From assembly GCF_002288325.1 (NCBI RefSeq), contig NZ_CP016780.1, forward strand, positions 124,001-188,000: 64,000 nt of DNA, read 5' to 3'. The notes under the pieces were generated by a model. It worked only from the letters and a program-made list of their open reading frames with translations. It was not told the DNA's origin and did no database searches. The position numbers were made by a program, and so were the translations under genes. The number at the start of each line of letters is the position of its first letter. Position 1 is the first letter of the stretch. The stretch comes from Candidatus Planktophila lacus. GTDB lineage: Bacteria > Actinomycetota > Actinomycetes > Nanopelagicales > Nanopelagicaceae. Positions 36,667 to 44,994 of the stretch are shown here, one piece after another.

Positions 36667-37419
36667 GTGCGCAGTTCAAATCCAGTTCTAACTCGTTCGA
36701 ACCGTGGTTTTGCTCAAATGGATCCAACTCGTTTGGGTAACGATTCACTCGAAGCAACATACGCAGCACCAGCAGCATCATCACTTCGTACCGGTCGTAT
36801 GACAATGGACGATGTCGTGATGCGCACTGCAACTTTGTTTGCGGTTTTGGTTGCAGTCGGTGCATTTGCATGGGGCGCTAATAGCCCAGGGCTTGCACTT
36901 GTTGGCTTCCTCGGTGGTTTTGTTCTTGCAATGGTTAACACTTTTTCCAAGAAAGTTCGTGTACCTCTAATCGTTGCCTATGCAGCAGCGCAAGGACTTG
37001 CACTCGGAACAATTAGCCGTATCTACAACGAAGCGTATTCAGGCATCGTCGGCCAAGCAGTCATCGGAACACTTTGTGCATTCGGTGGAATCTTGGTTGC
37101 ATACCGCAGCGGCAAGATCCGCGTAACACCTAAGTTCACTCGCATCATGGTTGGTGCGTTGATGGGTTATTTGGTCTTCTCGCTCATCACAATCTTTACA
37201 GGACGTCCTGGGGGAGCTACAGGTCTTCTAGTGGCAGTTGCCGCTGTTGCGCTGGCAACATTCTTCCTTGTACTTGATTTCGATCAGATTGAAAAATCAA
37301 TTGCTGCAGGCGCTCCTCAAGAAGAGTCATGGCGCATGGCATTTGGTTTGATGGTCACAATCGTTTGGTTGTACCTAGAAGTATTGAGACTGCTCTCAAT
37401 CCTTCGCAATAGTGACTAA
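36667..37419 (+). CDS. Bax inhibitor-1/YccA family membrane protein
   Basis: The 250-residue protein has a polar N terminus followed by about seven hydrophobic helices, including VAYAAAQGLALGTISRIYN, QAVIGTLCAFGGILVAY and FFLVLDFDQIEKSIAAGAP. The conserved acidic residues in LDFDQIE and the final EEESWRMAFGL-like EESWRMAFGLMVTIVWLYLE fit the Bax1-I/YccA family of membrane channels or stress proteins. The start is GTG with AAAGGG 9 bases upstream. A terminator follows at 37437. Confidence 0.9.
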   Translation: MRSSNPVLTRSNRGFAQMDPTRLGNDSLEATYAAPAASSLRTGRMTMDDVVMRTATLFAVLVAVGAFAWGANSPGLALVGFLGGFVLAMVNTFSKKVRVPLIVAYAAAQGLALGTISRIYNEAYSGIVGQAVIGTLCAFGGILVAYRSGKIRVTPKFTRIMVGALMGYLVFSLITIFTGRPGGATGLLVAVAAVALATFFLVLDFDQIEKSIAAGAPQEESWRMAFGLMVTIVWLYLEVLRLLSILRNSD

Positions 37420-37428
37420 ATAAATAGA

Positions 37429-38646
37429 TTAACTAGATTGCCCGAGATGCGAAGCCCGCGTCTCGGGCAATTTTGTTGCTACAAAAAGTGCGAAGAACAT
37501 TAATCCAGCGCTAACAGCAAATGCCGGGCGGAATCCGTAATGGTCTGCGATAAAGCCAAGGGCCACTGGGGCAACCATCGCACCGGCATCACCGGACATC
37601 TGGAAGAGCGCAATCACTTGTCCACCCTTGCCCTTCATAACATCGCCGACGATTGCCGCAGTTGAAGATAAGAAGATAGAACCGAATGCGCCAATAACCA
37701 TTGAAAGTAAGAACATCCAAGGCTGAACGGTTCCGACAAGAACAACGACTGAAATTGCGAGTAGGGATGTGCCCATAATTGCAGAGAATTTGCGACCTCT
37801 GGAATCTGAAAGCCCACCAGCTTTAATTAGTAGCAAACCTTGAATTACCGATGAGATTGTGAAACCAAGTCCCAGATAACCGGCAGTTGATTTCATCTCT
37901 TCCACCATAAATAGCGGCAAGATCGAACGACTCATTCCGAACAACACTGATGCGCTGCAGAAAGAGATTGTTAAGGCGATTAGATATGGCTTACTGGAAA
38001 GTGCTTCACGTATAGAAGTCTTCTCCTGAACGTTCTTCTCTGTAGGGCGCGCAGCAAGAACAGAATTGCGGAGCAAGAAACCTCCTGCAACGCTAGAAAC
38101 GATTAGCAGTACACCATAAACAAGCAGTGGTGCGCGCAAAGAGAAAGCGGTTAGGAATCCGCCGATAACTGGACCGGCCATCATTCCAACTAGAAAACTA
38201 GAGTTATAAAGTGACTGTGCGCGGGCACGTCTTGAATCATCTGTCGCACGCAACATGATCGAACCAGCTGCAACTGAGAACATTGATGAACCAAGTCCAC
38301 CGGCTGCTCTAAAACTCAACAACTGTTCGTAATTTTGAGCGAATGCCGCAGCAAATGAAGAGATGGCAACGAACCCAATTCCTGTCGTGTAAACAATTCT
38401 TTCACCGAATTTATCAACTAACTTTCCTGCAAATAGCCCACTAGCGAATCGAGCAAATGCGAAGGAGGAGATAATTAAGCCCACTTGAGCGTTATTGACG
38501 CCAAATGACTTTGCAAAGAGTGGAATTGTTGGTGCGATGATTCCAAACCCAACTGCCACGAAGAAAGAAGAGAAGACCAGAACGCTGACTTCTCTCGGAA
38601 ATTCCGCAAAAGGATTAGAACGTTTGAATCGGGCCGAAAGGTTCAA
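37429..38646 (-). CDS. MFS transporter
   Basis: The 405-residue protein has twelve predicted helices. The MFS motif between helices 2 and 3 reads GLFAGKLVDKFGERIVY, and the second half has an equivalent GGLSDSRGRKFSAIMG. It resembles drug or metabolite exporters of the major facilitator superfamily, with no specific substrate. The start is TTG at 38646, 7 bases after TACGGT, suggesting a leaderless mRNA. Its 3' end contains the hairpin that terminates the convergent gene. Confidence 0.9.
   Translation of the reverse strand: MNLSARFKRSNPFAEFPREVSVLVFSSFFVAVGFGIIAPTIPLFAKSFGVNNAQVGLIISSFAFARFASGLFAGKLVDKFGERIVYTTGIGFVAISSFAAAFAQNYEQLLSFRAAGGLGSSMFSVAAGSIMLRATDDSRRARAQSLYNSSFLVGMMAGPVIGGFLTAFSLRAPLLVYGVLLIVSSVAGGFLLRNSVLAARPTEKNVQEKTSIREALSSKPYLIALTISFCSASVLFGMSRSILPLFMVEEMKSTAGYLGLGFTISSVIQGLLLIKAGGLSDSRGRKFSAIMGTSLLAISVVVLVGTVQPWMFLLSMVIGAFGSIFLSSTAAIVGDVMKGKGGQVIALFQMSGDAGAMVAPVALGFIADHYGFRPAFAVSAGLMFFALFVATKLPETRASHLGQSS
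37437..37474 (+). terminator. Rho-independent terminator between convergent genes
   Basis: ATTGCCCGAGA (37437-37447) and TCTCGGGCAAT (37461-37471) form an 11-bp perfect stem with a 13-base loop, followed by TTTG. It lies after the Bax inhibitor gene stop and inside the last codons of the MFS gene. Confidence 0.8.
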
Positions 38647-38653
38647 AGTTTTT

Positions 38654-38659
38654 ACCGTA
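38654..38659 (-). promoter_or_regulatory. Putative -10 box of the MFS gene (leaderless TTG)
   Basis: The minus strand reads TACGGT followed by 7 bases and TTG at 38646. There is no ribosome-binding site in the 7 bases, so this spacing supports the unusual TTG start. Confidence 0.4.
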
Positions 38660-38707
38660 TGCCTTTCAGGCGTAGCGAGAGAGTTTCAAAGTTGGGGTTG
38701 ATTGCGC

Positions 38708-38713
38708 TAAGTT
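38708..38713 (+). promoter_or_regulatory. Putative -10 box of the ABC transporter operon (leaderless GTG)
   Basis: TAAGTT fits TANNNT and is followed by 6 bases (TACTCC) and GTG 38720. No ribosome-binding site is present. Confidence 0.45.
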
Positions 38714-38719
38714 TACTCC

Positions 38720-39715
38720 GTGAAATCTGTTATCGCTGAAGACTTAGTTAAAACTTATCGCAATGGGGCAGTTCGTGCCTTAGATCACCTCTCACTTGAT
38801 GTTGAAGAAGGCACAGTGTTGAGCGTGCTTGGACCAAATGGTGCAGGTAAAACAACTTCTGTTCGCATTCTTGCAACGCTACTTCGCCCTGATTCAGGTC
38901 GAGCAATGGTCGGTGGCATCGATGTGATCAAGCATCCTGAAAAAGTGCGCGAAGTAATTGGTTTATCAGGTCAATATGCAGCCGTAGATGAGATTTTAAC
39001 TGGCTGGGATAACTTGGTGATGTTCGGTCAGCTCTATCACTTAGGAAAGAAAGCATCTGTCGCTCGCGCTGAAGAGTTGCTAGAGCGATTTTCACTTACC
39101 GAAAGTGCAAAGCGCCCGATCAAGACTTACTCCGGTGGAATGCGTCGTCGCCTAGACCTAGCGGCATCCCTAATCGTTAAGCCAAAAGTTTTATTCCTTG
39201 ATGAGCCAACCACGGGCCTTGATCCACGCGGCCGTCAGGAAATGTGGAGCGTTATTGAAGAGTTAGTTAAAGGCGGAGTTACTTTGCTTTTGACTACTCA
39301 GTACCTTGAAGAAGCCGATCAACTTGCTGATGAAATTGCAGTTATCGATCACGGCAAAGTAATCGCGCGCGGAACATCAGATGTATTAAAGAAGCAGGTT
39401 GGCGGCGAACGCCTTGAGATCGTTGTTGAAACACAGCACATCGCCAAGACGGTTGAAGTTGTATCGACCGTCAGTGGCCATAAAGCAATTGTTGATGAAG
39501 GTCTGCGCATGATCTCGGCCCCTGTTTCAACTGGTGCAACAGCGCTAATCGAAACACTTCGTTCGCTAGATATTGCTGGTATTCATCCGCTCGATGTGAG
39601 CCTAAAGCGCCCATCACTCGATGATGTGTTTCTTTCGCTTACCGGACATGCTGCCGAGGAGAAGAAAGAAGAAGAAGTTGAAACCAAGGGACGCAGAAAG
39701 AAGGCAAAGAAATGA
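38720..39715 (+). CDS. ABC transporter ATP-binding protein, DrrA type
   Basis: The 331-residue ATPase has Walker A VLGPNGAGKTTSVRIL, signature TYSGGMRRRLDLAASL, Walker B VLFLDEPTTGLDPRG, and the switch His in LLLTTQYLEEADQLAD. The DrrA C-terminal extension is present (SLKRPSLDDVFLSLTG), then a charged EEKKEEEVETKGRRKKAKK tail. It powers an exporter with the next gene, overlapping by 4 bases (ATGA). Family members export drugs or lipids; the substrate is unknown. Confidence 0.93.
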   Translation: MKSVIAEDLVKTYRNGAVRALDHLSLDVEEGTVLSVLGPNGAGKTTSVRILATLLRPDSGRAMVGGIDVIKHPEKVREVIGLSGQYAAVDEILTGWDNLVMFGQLYHLGKKASVARAEELLERFSLTESAKRPIKTYSGGMRRRLDLAASLIVKPKVLFLDEPTTGLDPRGRQEMWSVIEELVKGGVTLLLTTQYLEEADQLADEIAVIDHGKVIARGTSDVLKKQVGGERLEIVVETQHIAKTVEVVSTVSGHKAIVDEGLRMISAPVSTGATALIETLRSLDIAGIHPLDVSLKRPSLDDVFLSLTGHAAEEKKEEEVETKGRRKKAKK

Positions 39716-40503
39716 GCGCTGTAACTGACACGCTAATCATTACGCAACGTCAATTGCGTTTGCTCACTCGCGTTCCAGAAGTTTTAATCTTCTCGACTAT
39801 TCAGCCGGTGATGTTCGTACTTCTCTTCCGCTACGTATTTGGCGGTTCAATTGATACCGGACAACCTGGGGGATATGTACAACTTTTGATGCCAGGTATT
39901 TTCGTGCAGACCGTTGCCTTCACTCTGGCTGGAACTGCATCTGGACTTGCTGAAGATATGAAGAAAGGTTTGATCGATCGCTTTAGGTCGCTACCTATCT
40001 CACAATCTGCGCTTGTTATCGGCCGCACACTTGGAGATTCACTTCTAAACATTGTGGTTCTCGCAGTTATGGGTATCGCAGGATACTTAGTTGGATGGCG
40101 TCCATCATCTGGTGCGTTAAACGTCGCCGTTGGTTTCTTATTCCTACTCTTCTTTGGTTACGCACTTTCTTGGGTGGGTATCTATGTTGGTCTTTCGGCA
40201 TCTGATGCGCGTGTTGTGCAGAACGTCAGCTTCCTTGTGACATTCCCGCTTACCTTCTTATCAAATGCATTTGCGCCAACAACCGGAATGCCGCGTGCGC
40301 TGCAGTACTTTGCGGAGTGGAACCCAGTCTCAACGATGGTTGCCGCTTGTCGCGAGCTCTTCGGCCTTGAAAACCAGTTCGGTGCAACCGCTGGCTCATT
40401 CCCAAGCGAGAACCCGCTGCTGACTTCATTTATCTACATGATCATCATCATGGCGATATTTATCCCGATCAGCGTCAGAAAATATAAGCGCGCAGCTGAT
40501 TAA
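39712..40503 (+). CDS. ABC-2 type permease, DrrB type
   Basis: The 263-residue membrane protein has six helices with the ABC-2 pattern: RVPEVLIFSTIQPVMFVLLF, DMKKGLIDRFRSLPISQSAL (coupling helix), and NAFAPTTGMPRALQYFAEWN near the end. It pairs with the upstream ATPase through a 4-base overlap. Together they form a DrrAB-like exporter. Confidence 0.92.
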   Translation: MSAVTDTLIITQRQLRLLTRVPEVLIFSTIQPVMFVLLFRYVFGGSIDTGQPGGYVQLLMPGIFVQTVAFTLAGTASGLAEDMKKGLIDRFRSLPISQSALVIGRTLGDSLLNIVVLAVMGIAGYLVGWRPSSGALNVAVGFLFLLFFGYALSWVGIYVGLSASDARVVQNVSFLVTFPLTFLSNAFAPTTGMPRALQYFAEWNPVSTMVAACRELFGLENQFGATAGSFPSENPLLTSFIYMIIIMAIFIPISVRKYKRAAD

Positions 40504-40519
40504 GAACTGATCTAGATAA

Positions 40520-42226
40520 TTAGTGAGATTCGCGGGAGATATGTTCTCCGCTAGATCCAACTAAGAAATCAAGATCGCAACCTGAATCTGCCTGCATTAC
40601 ATGCTCGATATACAGCTTCTGCCATCCGCGTGAAGATTTAGCGAAACCATCGACGGTTGCGGTATTTGGTTTGCGTGCAGCAAGGTCAGCATCGGAGATA
40701 TCTATATTTAGCGTGCGGGCTTCTACATCGAGTTCAACGAAGTCACCTGTCTGAACAAGACCGAGTGGTCCACCTGCTGCAGCTTCTGGCGCAACGTGCA
40801 GAACAACAGTTCCGTAGGCAGTACCGCTCATGCGGCCATCGCAGATACGCACCATGTCACGCACACCTTTATCAAGCATCTTCTGTGGCATTGGCATATT
40901 GGAAACTTCTGGCATTCCGGGATAACCCTTAGGTCCGCATCCGCGCAGAATCAAAACTGAATTTTCATCAACATCAAGATTTGGATCGTTGATGCGCGCT
41001 TTGAAATCTTCAATGCTGTCGAAGACCATCGCTTTACCGCGGTGCTTTAACAAGTTGGCACTTGCTGCAGCTGGCTTAATAACTGCGCCAAGTGGAGCAA
41101 GATTTCCGCGCAGAACGGCAATTCCAGCACTTGGCTGCAATGGTTCTTTGCGAGAGCGGATCACATCTGTGTCATAAATTTCAGCTTCTGATAAGCCTTT
41201 AACCAATGGAGTTCCGAGCACTGTAATCGCTTTTGGATCAAGTAGATCTTCAAGCTCTTTAAACACTGCGCGTAAACCACCAGCGCGATGGAAATCTTCC
41301 ATCAAGTACTTGCCGGCAGGTTGGAGATTAACTAGTAGCGGAACACGAGAACCCGTGCGATCGAAATCATCGAGCGTTAGATCAATACCTAAGCGGCCAG
41401 CAATCGCGAGCAAGTGCACAACCGCATTGGTTGATCCACCGATACCAGCAAGGGCCACGATGGCATTTAAGAATGAACCTTTAACCATGATGTCACTTGG
41501 CTTTAAACCTTCATGCACCATCTCAACGATGCGGCGACCAGACTCTTGTGAGTACTGAAGCAAGCGGCTATCCGGTGCTGGCGTGCCAGCAATTCCTGGA
41601 ATAACCATGCCAAGTGCTTCAGCCATGATTCCCATAGTTGATGCAGTTCCCATGGTGTTGCAATGTCCACGGCTACGGATCATCGCGGATTCTGAATCTA
41701 AGAACTTTGCTTCGCTTAGTTTTTTAGCGCGCACTTCTTCGCTCAATCTAAATACATCTGTGCCGCAGCCAAGTGGCGTTCCTTGGAAAGTTCCGTTCAA
41801 CATCGGCCCACCCGGAACAACTAGCGCTGGAATATCAACTGAAGATGCCGCCATCAATAAAGATGGAATCGTCTTATCGCAACCGCCGAGAAGAACTACG
41901 CCATCAATTGGATTAGCGCGGATTAATTCCTCCGTTGCCATTGCCGCCATATTGCGCCACAACATCGCAGTAGGGCGAACCAGAGTTTCACCCAATGAAA
42001 CAGCTGGCATATTTAGTGGAACGCCACCGGCTTCCCAGATTCCGTTCTTTACATACTCCATCACTTCATTTAAGTGAGAGTTGCAGGGAGTTAAATCTGA
42101 TGCGGTATTTGCAATCGCGATATGCGGGCGGCCATCAAAGGCATCTTTCGGCAAACCGCGGCGCATCCATGCGCGGTGAATGAATCCATCACGGTCTTTG
42201 CCTCCATACCAATGGGCGCTGCGCAT
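40520..42226 (-). CDS. IlvD/Edd family dehydratase, probable sugar-acid (aldonate) dehydratase
   Basis: The 568-residue iron-sulfur enzyme has cluster Cys in DLTPCNSHLNE, LLGGCDKTIPSLL and SRGHCNTMGTASTMG. It starts RSAHWYGGKDRDGFIHRAW, a pattern I associate with arabinonate/xylonate dehydratases, not with the branched-chain IlvD. The divergent neighbours are a zinc dehydrogenase and an SDR, which fits oxidation of a sugar to its acid and then to a 2-keto-3-deoxy acid. AAAGGAG lies 9 bases before the ATG. Dihydroxy-acid dehydratase activity cannot be ruled out. Confidence 0.8.
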   Translation of the reverse strand: MRSAHWYGGKDRDGFIHRAWMRRGLPKDAFDGRPHIAIANTASDLTPCNSHLNEVMEYVKNGIWEAGGVPLNMPAVSLGETLVRPTAMLWRNMAAMATEELIRANPIDGVVLLGGCDKTIPSLLMAASSVDIPALVVPGGPMLNGTFQGTPLGCGTDVFRLSEEVRAKKLSEAKFLDSESAMIRSRGHCNTMGTASTMGIMAEALGMVIPGIAGTPAPDSRLLQYSQESGRRIVEMVHEGLKPSDIMVKGSFLNAIVALAGIGGSTNAVVHLLAIAGRLGIDLTLDDFDRTGSRVPLLVNLQPAGKYLMEDFHRAGGLRAVFKELEDLLDPKAITVLGTPLVKGLSEAEIYDTDVIRSRKEPLQPSAGIAVLRGNLAPLGAVIKPAAASANLLKHRGKAMVFDSIEDFKARINDPNLDVDENSVLILRGCGPKGYPGMPEVSNMPMPQKMLDKGVRDMVRICDGRMSGTAYGTVVLHVAPEAAAGGPLGLVQTGDFVELDVEARTLNIDISDADLAARKPNTATVDGFAKSSRGWQKLYIEHVMQADSGCDLDFLVGSSGEHISRESH

Positions 42227-42247
42227 CTTTGCTAACTCCTTTAATTC

Positions 42248-42263
42248 GCACCGCTATCGGTGC
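42248..42263. promoter_or_regulatory. Inverted repeat between divergent dehydratase and dehydrogenase genes
   Basis: GCACCG-CTAT-CGGTGC is a perfect 6-bp inverted repeat with a 4-base centre, placed in the 64-base gap between the two divergent starts. It lies just upstream of the -10 box of the dehydrogenase gene and close to the dehydratase start. An operator for a sugar-responsive regulator is likely, but none is encoded nearby. Confidence 0.5.
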
Positions 42264-42278
42264 TGATATCGGTTTGAG

Positions 42279-42284
42279 TATAGT
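42279..42284 (+). promoter_or_regulatory. Putative -10 box of the dehydrogenase-SDR operon (leaderless)
   Basis: TATAGT, one mismatch from TATAAT, is followed by 6 bases (GACGGC) and the ATG at 42291. No ribosome-binding site lies between. Confidence 0.55.
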
Positions 42285-42290
42285 GACGGC

Positions 42291-43307
42291 ATGAAGGCCC
42301 TGACTATAACTTCGCCAAACAATTCCATTGTCGAAGATGTTCCAGAGCCAGTAGCAGGGGATAACCAAGTCGTTGTCGATGTAACGCGCGTTGGAATCTG
42401 CGGGACTGATCAAGAGTTCTTCACCGGAGAAATGGTTTATCTCCACAGCAATCAAGCGAAGTATCCAGTTCGCATCGGCCACGAATGGTGCGGCATTGTT
42501 TCTGAAATTGGTAAAGGTGTAAATCCCAAGTGGCTTGGTCAACGCGTCACTGGTGACACGATGCTCGGATGCGGAACTTGTTACCGCTGCACGTCAGGTC
42601 GCCAACATGTTTGCGATGATCGCTATGAAATCGGAGTTCGCAACGGATGGCCGGGTGCTTGCGCTGAAAAACTTCTAGTTCCAGAACGCGCGCTACACGC
42701 ACTCCCAGATTCAATTGATGATGCCATTGGCGCACTTATCGAACCCGCAGGAAATTCGCTTCGTGCGGTTGAGGCTGCACTTGCCGGCCCTAGAAAAGAA
42801 ATCTTGATCTACGGAACTGGCACCATCGGACTTCTCTGCGCACAACTTGCTCAAGCCGCAGGTGCCAACGTGCACCTAGTCGGTCGCAACGAACGCACTA
42901 TAAAACTTGCGCATGAAATCGGAATCAAAAACGCAGGAACTGATTTGGTAAAACCAAAGACTGGCTTTGACGGAATTATTGATGCAACCAATCACAAATC
43001 AATTCCGCACGAAATAGTGCAGGCTGTTGAACCTGGTGGCCGCGTTGTTTACATCGGCATCTCAGGAGAGCCAAGCCTCATCGATTCACGCGATCTGGCA
43101 CTTAAAGATGTAACCGCAGTTGGAATTTTGTCAGCATCTCCTGGCCTGAAAGGCGCTATCGAGATCTTCGCGCGCGGTGAAGTAGATCCTCGCCCGCTTA
43201 TTGCTGCAACAATTTCGCTCAATGAAGTACACGATGTCTTTATGGGCAAGCGTCCTGCAGGTGCTGGCGATGGCCCAAAGATCCATATCGATCCTCGGAT
43301 GAAGTAA
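42291..43307 (+). CDS. Zinc-dependent alcohol/polyol or aldose dehydrogenase (MDR family)
   Basis: The 338-residue protein has catalytic-zinc residues in GICGTDQEF and IGHEWCGIVSE, four structural-zinc Cys in LGCGTCYRCTSGRQHVCDD, and the NAD(P) loop IYGTGTIGLLCAQLAQ. The profile fits sugar or polyol dehydrogenases of the medium-chain family. It starts the operon with the SDR gene, divergent from the sugar-acid dehydratase. The substrate is unknown; aldose oxidation is inferred from context. Confidence 0.87.
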   Translation: MKALTITSPNNSIVEDVPEPVAGDNQVVVDVTRVGICGTDQEFFTGEMVYLHSNQAKYPVRIGHEWCGIVSEIGKGVNPKWLGQRVTGDTMLGCGTCYRCTSGRQHVCDDRYEIGVRNGWPGACAEKLLVPERALHALPDSIDDAIGALIEPAGNSLRAVEAALAGPRKEILIYGTGTIGLLCAQLAQAAGANVHLVGRNERTIKLAHEIGIKNAGTDLVKPKTGFDGIIDATNHKSIPHEIVQAVEPGGRVVYIGISGEPSLIDSRDLALKDVTAVGILSASPGLKGAIEIFARGEVDPRPLIAATISLNEVHDVFMGKRPAGAGDGPKIHIDPRMK

Positions 43308-43316
43308 GGAATAGAA

Positions 43317-44078
43317 ATGACCAGCACTTCATCAGTTGAATTCAATGGCCAAGTAGTAGTTATCTCAGGAGCAGCAACCGGTATCGGTAAAGCCAGCGCA
43401 CAGTTAATCGCAGCTCGTGGTGCAACAGTTATCGCACTCGATTTCAACGCCGTTGCACTTACCGATCTATCAAAAGAGCTTTCGCTTGCCGCAAACCAAA
43501 GCCACGTCTGCGATATTTCTAGCCAAGATCAGATAGATAAAGCGATCTCAGCAATCTTGAAAGACCACGGCAAGATCGATGCGCTAATAAATACCGCCGG
43601 AATCGTTGGCCCTTCAAACACAATCCTCGAAGATGTTAAATGGTCAGACTTTGAAAAGGTTTTACAAGTAAATCTCTATGGAGCGATCTGGCTTACTCAA
43701 GCTGTTGTTCCATCAATGAAAGAAAAAAAGTACGGCCGCATCGTGCATCTTGCATCTATCGCAGGTAAAGAAGGAAACCCAGGATTTTCTCCTTACAACA
43801 CTTCAAAAGCCGGAATGATCGGTTTTGTTAAGGGCGTTGCAAAAGAAGTTGCACCACATGGTGTTGTAATCAACGCACTTGCTCCTGCAGTCATCAGCAC
43901 GCCTATGAATTCAAATACCAGCGAAGAAACTCTGAAGTACATGATCAGCCGAATCCCAATGGGACGTGTAGGCCAGCCTGAAGAAGTCGCTGAGATTGTT
44001 GCCTTTATGGCATCTAAGGCGTGCTCATTTACAACTGGCTTTACCTTTGATGCCTCCGGCGGAAGAGCCACTTACTAA
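43317..44078 (+). CDS. Short-chain dehydrogenase/reductase
   Basis: The 253-residue protein has the cofactor motif SGAATGIGKASAQLIA, NTAGIVGPS, the catalytic Ser in VHLASIAGKEG and the catalytic YNTSKAGM. The C-terminal TTGFTFDASGGRATY is typical. AAGGAA precedes the ATG. It lies 9 bases after the zinc dehydrogenase and may carry out a second oxidation or reduction in the same sugar route. Confidence 0.9.
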   Translation: MTSTSSVEFNGQVVVISGAATGIGKASAQLIAARGATVIALDFNAVALTDLSKELSLAANQSHVCDISSQDQIDKAISAILKDHGKIDALINTAGIVGPSNTILEDVKWSDFEKVLQVNLYGAIWLTQAVVPSMKEKKYGRIVHLASIAGKEGNPGFSPYNTSKAGMIGFVKGVAKEVAPHGVVINALAPAVISTPMNSNTSEETLKYMISRIPMGRVGQPEEVAEIVAFMASKACSFTTGFTFDASGGRATY

Positions 44079-44555
44079 TTAATAAGCCGTTGCGGCTTTA
44101 ATCTCGACTTTGATCTCTTTGCCGTTTGGCGCGGTGTAAGAAACTGTGTCACCGATCTTTGCACCCATGACTGCAGCGCCAAGTGGAGATTTTTCGCTGT
44201 AAACGCTTAGGTCTCCAGATGCTATTTCGCGTGAACCAAGTAAGAATTTTTCTTCATCGCCAGCAATGATTGCGGTGATAACCATGCCGGGGCCAACGGT
44301 GCCATCTTCAGATGCTGGCGGAGTTCCGATGTGTGCGTTCTCGAGCATCTGCTTAAGTTGGCGAATACGCGCTTCCATCTTGCCTTGTTCATCGCGCGCA
44401 GCGTGATAGCCGCCGTTCTCCTTTAGATCTCCTTCTGCGCGAGCAGCCTCAATCTTTGCGGTGACTTCTTTACGGCCAACGTTCTCGAGGTTTTCGAGTT
44501 CGGCGCGTAAGCGATCAGCGGCTTCTTGGGTAAGCCAAGTTTGTGGGGTACTCAT
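44079..44555 (-). CDS. greA: Transcription elongation factor GreA
   Basis: About 158 residues. The N-terminal coiled coil (RLRAELENLENVGRKEVTAK ... EGDLKENGGYHAARDEQGKM) carries the acidic tip in GDLKENGGY. The FKBP-like C-terminal half ends GDTVSYTAPNGKEIKVEIKA. It rescues backtracked RNA polymerase. ATG 44555 is preferred over the in-frame TTG 44564. It is followed on the opposite side by DUF4307, as in many actinobacteria. Confidence 0.95.
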   Translation of the reverse strand: MSTPQTWLTQEAADRLRAELENLENVGRKEVTAKIEAARAEGDLKENGGYHAARDEQGKMEARIRQLKQMLENAHIGTPPASEDGTVGPGMVITAIIAGDEEKFLLGSREIASGDLSVYSEKSPLGAAVMGAKIGDTVSYTAPNGKEIKVEIKAATAY

Positions 44556-44579
44556 AAGGGGCAACGGTATACGAAGTAA

Positions 44580-44969
44580 TTATTCGGCGCGACAACGGGC
44601 GATGCTGGCAGTGAAGGGCGCTGAGCGTGTGGGAATAGCAGTTACTTGCTGGCTAAAGCGCTCACCCGCAGGGATAGTGTCATCAATTTGGCCGACAACG
44701 CTTTTATCTTGATCTAAAGCTTTTAGCGTGCAGATAACTACTTGATCTGAATTTGTGCGATTTATTGAATAACGAAGCGAGATCTCTTTTTCACCTGTTA
44801 CTTCAAATGAAATTAATTGGCTGCTAATTGATGGATTTGCATGATGAAGTCCCGCCCAGAAAATCCACAGAAGTCCAACGATAGAAATCGCAAAGGCATA
44901 TGCAACCCAACGATTTCCGCCGGCTTTGCCATAGCGATCTTCGTAGGAAAACTCCTGCGCTTCTTTCAT
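44580..44969 (-). CDS. DUF4307 domain-containing membrane protein
   Basis: The 129-residue protein has a short polar start with EDRYGKAGGNRWVAYAFAI leading into one helix (VAYAFAISIVGLLWIFWAGL), then an extracytoplasmic beta domain with RYSINRTNSDQVVICTLKAL. This is the DUF4307 pattern, of unknown function. The usual actinobacterial neighbour mca (mycothiol conjugate amidase) is not here. ATG 44969 lies 6 bases after CATAAT, giving strong support for a leaderless start. Confidence 0.85.
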   Translation of the reverse strand: MKEAQEFSYEDRYGKAGGNRWVAYAFAISIVGLLWIFWAGLHHANPSISSQLISFEVTGEKEISLRYSINRTNSDQVVICTLKALDQDKSVVGQIDDTIPAGERFSQQVTAIPTRSAPFTASIARCRAE

Positions 44970-44975
44970 GAGTTG

Positions 44976-44981
44976 ATTATG
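44976..44981 (-). promoter_or_regulatory. Putative -10 box of DUF4307 gene (leaderless)
   Basis: The minus strand reads CATAAT, one base from TATAAT, then 6 bases (CAACTC) and ATG 44969. It sits one base from the -10 box of the divergent gene. Confidence 0.6.
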
Positions 44982-44982
44982 G

Positions 44983-44988
44983 CATGAT
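44983..44988 (+). promoter_or_regulatory. Putative -10 box of the 47-residue protein gene (leaderless)
   Basis: CATGAT is followed by 6 bases (TAGGGT) and ATG 44995. It keeps A at position 2 and T at position 6 of the hexamer. It is divergent from, and one base away from, the CATAAT box. Confidence 0.5.
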
Positions 44989-44994
44989 TAGGGT

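Noticed and set aside
40520-42226. Naming the dehydratase IlvD
   Set aside because: The N-terminal pattern and the divergent sugar-type dehydrogenases fit an aldonate dehydratase better than branched-chain amino acid synthesis.
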